Origin: Leptodontidium sp. MPI-SDFR-AT-0119
Taxonomy: Eukaryota > Ascomycota > Leotiomycetes > Helotiales > Leptodontidiaceae
Assembly: GCA_020726505.1 (NCBI GenBank)
Contig: JAHLEZ010000030.1
Location: 558,001-622,000 of the forward strand
Length of the DNA: 64,000 bases
Direction: 5' to 3'
The position numbers were made by a program, and so were the translations under genes. Numbering within the stretch: position 1 is the first letter of the stretch; each line of letters starts with the position of its first letter. The notes under the pieces were generated by a model. That model ran no database searches, had not been told where the DNA came from, and was given only the letters and a program-made list of their open reading frames with translations. Shown here piece by piece: positions 59,471 to 64,000 of this stretch.

Positions 59471-60228
59471 TAGTTTTTAGATTTATTTATTTTCTTTTTT
59501 TAAAAAATATCTTACCGGAAACACTTTAATTTATTAGTATTCTTAACTGATTTTACTTTAATTAGTAAGCGTAACTTCTTAATATGCTATTCTAAAGCAC
59601 GGCAAGGGAGTTTAACAGGTACGAATATTAAAGCTAGCTGGAAAGCTACCGGCTTATAACCGGTGTTTATAATAAAATCACTTATAAGCCGATTATTATT
59701 AAAGAATAATAATTAAGAGTTGGAAATTAATACTCTTAAGAACCTTTAGGCTATTGAGGAAGTGAAGGAATTATTAATTATATAATTTACTTTAAAAGCC
59801 GGTAAAAAACTCCGGTTATAACTTAATACTTCAACTAAAACCGTATGTAATAACTTTTTAACGTAATAATTACTTTTTAATAAAGCTATTAAAGCTTTTA
59901 ATTAAAAGGACTTCATATTAGAACAAGCGGAGTTAAAGATATAATAATTACAAGCTTAATTAGATTAATTATAGCTACGGAAAAAACAAAAGGTATTAAT
60001 TAGTTTAAATTCCAAGTTTACGAATATCTAAGCTATTTAAAAAGCTTAAATTGCAGCTGGAGATCTAGAAATTATACTTATTAATTCAGATTAATAAAAG
60101 ATTCCAATATTACAGAAGATTATATAAAAATTAAGGCGTTATAGAGTTATTAAGTATTATTTCCAGGTAGTTGTAAAATTGCGGGGTGACCGGAATAAGG
60201 GGGTGACCGGAAAGGTGGTGCACGGACT

Positions 60229-61130
60229 TAATAATAGCGTCTTTAAGTATAAGTCCTCGTAGCTTAAGAAATATAATAATAATAATTAATTATATACTTT
60301 ATTAATTTATAATAACTAGTTGAGATCGAGTTACTCGAGTATCCAGACTTTGACTCTTTAATTAACTTCTACTCGGACTCGGGCTTTCGATTCTAGTTAC
60401 GAAAACTGATATTATTTTATTACAGTCCTTACGCTTGAGAAATACCAAGCGTAAAGACTAATTCAAATCCGTGGGCTTATTACAGTAATAATTCGAGCGC
60501 TGATATTGATTAAAGGGTTATATATAATTAAAGAAGAAAGACAGTTAATTCTAATATTTATTAAAAAAAGTAAATTATTTAACAATAAGAAAGTCTTTTC
60601 AATTCCTTAGTTCTTTTAAAGTAGTTAACTTAATTTTGTTAAAAAAAAACGCGATTAAAGACAAAACGAAAACAAGGGATTTTTTTTAAAAAAAAATAAA
60701 TAAGATACGCTAGATATATAAATAGAGCAAGTGATAAGTTGCCTTAAGAAAGATACTAACTAGACTTACTGAATTTTGTGGCCTAGACTTTTGCCGTTTA
60801 TAAGACTAAGAAAAAGCTCCCACGGCTTTAATAGCTCTAGCTCTAGTTATTCTAGCGACTCTGGTGGTTCTAAGGTAATAATAAGCAGCTAAGTTATCGT
60901 ACTTTTACCTTTAAACAACCATGAGAAGTAAAGGTTTCGTTTGAATAAAGTTCTTCGGGTTAGTAGTTGGATATTAAATTGCAAATATATCTAGTGTTAA
61001 ATGAAGACAATAGGTCTGCATTTATTAGGCAGGGAATAAGAGGTCGGATGAGATGGGTGATTACGATAATATTCAAAAGCAGAGAAATTATATTGCCTTC
61101 GGTATACGAGTCTAAAGTTTCCAGTTAGAC
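60229..61130. other. RIP-affected right flank of pogo-A, no gene recognised
   Basis: AT-rich with reduced CA/TG up to about 60900, then grading into ordinary composition. No terminal repeats, domain or RNA gene is seen. This should be the other half of the sequence interrupted at 32650, but I could not find a continuation of that reading frame. Confidence 0.4.
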
Positions 61131-61137
61131 CCGTGGT

Positions 61138-61600
61138 GTGCAAAAAGTTAAATGTATATTCAACGGCTTCTCATCCGCAAACGCCATGTTCGCTCAACGG
61201 TTCAACGCTGATCTGTTCCGTGATTTAATAAAAACAGATACCGAGTCTATCGTTATTATAACTAACTATACTATATCTACAGTAAGATCTTGTCATCTGC
61301 GAGGCAGGATCATATCTTACATCTACCAGAAAGAAAATTCATTGACGTGCGCCAGGAGTGTGTTTACTTTCTCCGATCTAAATGAGCCTCGCGATCGATC
61401 TGACTTCTGTGTTCATTCTGTGTTCTAGATTTTAGATTTTAGATTCCTATTAAAAAGCATCTCTACATCTACATCTCATCTCATCCCTATCCTGCCTTAT
61501 CCTTACCTCCGTATCCTCCCGTTTATCGGGAGACGTTCCCGTCAGATGGAGAGATATTCCGGTCGAATAGGGAGATATACGTATATACCCGTGATCATGA
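61138..61600. other. Ordinary DNA, no supported gene
   Basis: A 96-codon open frame (61138-61428) lacks an ATG at its start and has no recognisable domain. I see no splice structure or flanking signals to support it. Confidence 0.3.
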
Positions 61601-61624
61601 GTTTACCTCGGAATGGATTCGTTT

Positions 61625-61745
61625 GATACTCAACTCCTCTCGTCTCAACTCCTCTCGTCTCCTCTCCTCTCTCTCCTCTCCCTTCCCGTTCCTATTCCCG
61701 TTCCCGTCCCCGTTCCCATTCCTTCCCGTTCCCATTCCTCTTCTC
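61625..61745 (+). repeat. Pyrimidine tract with TCTCC and TTCCCG/TTCCCA microsatellites
   Basis: An almost pure C/T strand made of CTCAACTCCTCTCGT repeats and then TTCCCGTTCC-type hexamers. Such tracts are common in promoters and 5' leaders of filamentous fungi, so a promoter role is possible but not shown. Confidence 0.65.
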
Positions 61746-61904
61746 AATACGGGCAATCACATCACGGCCCGAATCAAAACAAACAAACGATCCAAGGACC
61801 TATCACAACCCCCCCTCCCTGCCTGCCAACTCGCTCAAGAATACGTGTAATGAAACGAGCGGGAAGGAAATCAACCCAGGGCTAGCCAAGCTAGTCTGTA
61901 ATTT

Positions 61905-62100
61905 GGCCTGGTTTGGTTTGGTTTGGTTTTAGTCTGGTAGAGCCTGGCAGGAAGGGAGGGAGGAAGCAGCCCGTCCCGTCCGTCAGTCAGTCGGTCAGTC
62001 AGTCAGTCAGTTAGCCAGCCAGCCCAGCCCCTGATCTTGTCCCTGATCTTGTCCCTGATCTTGTCTTTGATTTTGTCTGTGGTTTTGGTTCTGGATTTGG
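61905..62100. repeat. Cluster of short tandem repeats
   Basis: In order: GGTTT repeats (about 61913-61930), CAGT/CGGT tetranucleotides (61982-62012) and a 12-bp CCCTGATCTTGT repeat in about three copies (62029-62066). All are in unmutated DNA. Confidence 0.7.
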
Positions 62101-62219
62101 TTGGTTTAAATCTGCCGTCGCATGGGAAAGCGGGTTGGTGGGCGGGAGAGCGGGAGAGCGGGAAGCGGTGTAGCAGGCGGTGAAGCCTTTTTTCCTCTTT
62201 GCGGTTGGGCTTTTTCCGG

Positions 62220-62500
62220 CGGGGGGAATGTGAGGAGGGGGACGAGGAGGGAAGAGGGAAGAAAGGGATAGAGAGAAAGCAAAACAGAAAGACAGACAGA
62301 AGAAAAGAAAAACGGAAAGTAATAAAGATCTAGGATAGGTTTGTGTTGGATGCTTGAGTCTGGACTCGTTTCGCAATAGCTTTCAACTTCTTCTGATATG
62401 AGATGAGATATGAAAGGAGTGCATGGAGGGGCAATGAGGGTATGGAAGAGGAGAGGGAGGGCAAGAAAGGGTAGAGAAGAAAAGAGGAGGGTGATGTAGA
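62220..62500. repeat. Purine-rich low-complexity stretch
   Basis: G/A-rich on the plus strand (GGGAGGAAGAGG-like words). It yields open frames on both strands that are composition artefacts. Confidence 0.55.
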
Positions 62501-62694
62501 TCCCCCTCTCTCGGTCCTCGGTCCTCGGTACGAACTGACTGCCTTGACTGCCCCGCGAGCTTCTTCGCTCAGGATGAAGGATGCACGTATTAAATTCAAT
62601 TCTAGGTATGAATTAATTACCTGGCAATTTACACTTCCTGTTAAATACCGTATAAACCCCCTCACACGTATAAACTGCCAAGTAATTTATACTC

Positions 62695-63165
62695 ACCGTC
62701 GGATATATACATGAACTTCTCGCTTCTCTACACACATGAACTCAATCCACACTCCGTCGGATTTGCGCACGAACTCCCTCACAGATAATTCAACAGTCAC
62801 CATCGGATTCCCGCATGAACTCCCTCCCTCAGCTGGGTGTACGCAGAAACTACTCCACGAACTCCTCTCCCCACCTACTAGCTGCATGCGCTGCCATGCC
62901 ATATCTGCCGGTACTCGGGGATACGCGCATGAACCACTCGACGAACTGTTTACTTACCAGTCGCTTACCACCCCACGAACTCTTCGCCTCCCAATTCGAT
63001 GCACGACCAGCTGGATACGCACATCCACCACTCGACAAACTGCCCACTTACTTGTGAATACACGACCAGTTGAATGCACAAATAGCTGGATACTCGCATG
63101 AACCACCACCACGAACTCTTCACCCGCCGGTTAAATACGCAAATAGCTGGACACGCGGATGAACT
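62695..63165. repeat. Degenerate repeats around CGCATGAAC / CGAACTC and AGCTGGATACGC
   Basis: Words such as CGCATGAACCAC, CACGAACTC, ACGACCAGCTGGATACGCA and AATAGCTGGATAC recur at irregular spacing. The repeat explains the overlapping open frames with similar Arg/Thr/Leu-rich content; no protein family is seen. Confidence 0.6.
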
Positions 63166-63234
63166 GGCCTGTTGTCACATTGCCCTTACCAGCTAGATGA
63201 AGTCATTGGAAGCAATAAACCCTTACTTACTTCA

Positions 63235-63257
63235 CATCATCATCATCATCATCATCT
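63235..63257. repeat. ATC trinucleotide microsatellite
   Basis: About seven uninterrupted ATC units. A GAGAGA run follows at about 63376-63391. Confidence 0.8.
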
Positions 63258-63479
63258 CTGAACCATGAAACGAGATACTAAGGAGGTACAGTCCAATCCA
63301 ATCCAATGAATTGAGCTCATCTAGTAATCAGATACACTTCGAGTCTCGCCGTGAATACAAACGCAATTCTGAAAAAGAGAGAGAGAGAGAGGGAGGGGTA
63401 AGGAGGGGCATGCAGATGGAGAGAGAGTAAGTGGAAGTTGAGTCGAGTGCTGCCATAACTACTATGTATATACTCATAC

Positions 63480-64000
63480 CGATATCCCCTCAATATCAAC
63501 TTTCAATTCCCAACATCAACTTTGATCGTATCCGAGATTCGATTCCAGTTAAGCAGCGATGTTTTCGAGAAGGGAGTTTGGACTCTGGGATGTAGGGTCG
63601 CAACCTTGCCTACAGTTTGGATTCTGTCTCTTCTTGTCGTTGTATTTTTTCCCCCTCTTGCCTTTTGTTGTTGTCGTCGTCGTCAGTTATATCTTTCGTC
63701 GAGTATAGATCTTGGACTGAGGACAAGATCACATACCCTCAGCTGCAACTCAATACCTTCAACCTCACCCTCAGTCCAGTTTATCCGCGTTCAGCTTGAA
63801 CTAAATACCAGCTTCGACTCAATACCAGCCCCGACCTCACCCTCAGCTCACTCCAAGTTCCCCTACCTTTGGCTTCACTCAACCTCACCCCTAACCTCAC
63901 CCTCATCCTTACCAGAAATGTAATCACAACCACAATCGCATTCCAGCTTAACATTTACACTCTCCTTCAACACTCTCTCACCAGGTCCACCTTACCCCCC
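63480..64000 (+). promoter_or_regulatory. Leader-like C/T- and CAA-rich sequence, possibly 5' region of a gene beyond the window
   Basis: From 63640 the plus strand is rich in C, T and CAA words (CTCAATACC, CCTCACCCTCA) and poor in G, a texture typical of long fungal 5' untranslated leaders. Open frames here are low complexity and mutually overlapping. The gene itself, if any, lies to the right. Confidence 0.3.

Larger units (their letters stand above)
32815..60170 (+). pseudogene. pogo-A transposase (psq HTH, CENP-B HTH, DDE), RIP-inactivated and split
   Basis: The left part holds a psq-type HTH (TSKSVRYAAKK near 32860), a CENP-B-like HTH (32930-33130) and the DDE start ENRWNINEAG near 33263. 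It continues to LLVLNSYKSYK (from LLVLDGHGSH, third motif near 33608) and ends ...TLYVL at 33714. The right part resumes at 59471 with xFLDL (from QPLDL) and continues through CYSKARQG and TNIKASWKATGL near 59590-59660. It ends in a coiled-coil tail (DFILEQAELK near 59910). Catalytic residues and Gln codons are lost to RIP. Confidence 0.88.
32652..60228 (+). mobile_element. pogo/Fot1-family transposon pogo-A, split by Plavaka and pogo-B
   Basis: 48-bp terminal inverted repeats (32652-32699 and 60181-60228, about 45 of 48 matching) start AGTCCGTGCACCACC and contain two CCGGTCACCCC-like words. TA duplications flank them (32650-32651, 60229-60230). Removing the nested insertions leaves about 1.8 kb, the usual size for Fot1-like elements. 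It interrupts the acidic coding fragment on its left. Confidence 0.93.

Noticed and set aside
61138..61428. 96-codon ORF as a gene
   Set aside because: It opens at GTG, not ATG, in a eukaryotic sequence, has no recognisable domain, and no intron signals support extension.
62011..63101. Several 65-121-codon ORFs on both strands
   Set aside because: They fall in purine-rich or repeated low-complexity DNA, overlap one another in several frames and look like composition artefacts.
1..64000. tRNA, rRNA or other structured RNA genes
   Set aside because: I looked for cloverleaf A/B box words and rRNA-like GC-rich conserved stretches on both strands and saw none convincing. A dedicated scan would be needed to exclude them.

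Overview
Organism. The window looks like nuclear DNA of a filamentous ascomycete (Pezizomycotina). Evidence: a secreted HsbA-family gene with a 55-bp intron; fungal-type pogo/Fot1, Tc1/mariner, hAT, Helitron, copia, chromovirus (gypsy) and Plavaka elements; and the signature of repeat-induced point mutation (RIP), with CA/TG dinucleotides almost erased, TA inflated, and Gln/Trp codons turned into TAA/TAG/TGA across whole reading frames. The genus cannot be named from sequence alone. About 55 of the 64 kb is RIP-degraded transposon.

Layout. (1) 1-1132: unidentified RIP-degraded flank. (2) 1133-28006: nest one. A hAT element (hAT-A) received a copia LTR retrotransposon (1315-20969), a solo LTR (22362-22663) and a second, better preserved hAT (hAT-B, 23834-27326). 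The copia in turn holds a Helitron (6652-11709), which carries a 194-bp MITE, and a chromovirus (11982-19441). (3) 28007-32651: a 4.6-kb island of ordinary base composition with a minisatellite, an HsbA-type secreted protein gene, one weak ORF and a RIP-scarred pseudogene. (4) 32652-60228: nest two. A pogo/Fot1 element (pogo-A) is split by a 22.3-kb Plavaka-like element (33715-55967) and, immediately beside it, by pogo-B (55972-59470). The Plavaka element itself holds a Tc1/mariner (about 54384-55941) next to its right end. (5) 60229-64000: AT-rich degraded DNA giving way at about 61 kb to unmutated sequence with pyrimidine tracts, microsatellites and a leader-like segment that may belong to a gene beyond the window.

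Main interest. The Plavaka-like element is far larger than a transposase gene needs. It carries two diverged copies of a two-gene module (a gene of unknown function transcribed away from an SNF2-family helicase relic), then the transposase, then an intron-containing gene I do not recognise. Gene blocks are separated by tandem arrays with related units: 14-15 bp grouped into 76 bp, then 64, 64 and 58-59 bp. I know of no described element with this layout, but no search could be run.

Order of events can be read directly, because removing each insertion plus one target-site copy restores the reading frame of its host (copia RNase H across the Helitron; pogo-A DDE domain across Plavaka and pogo-B; hAT-A C-terminus across copia).
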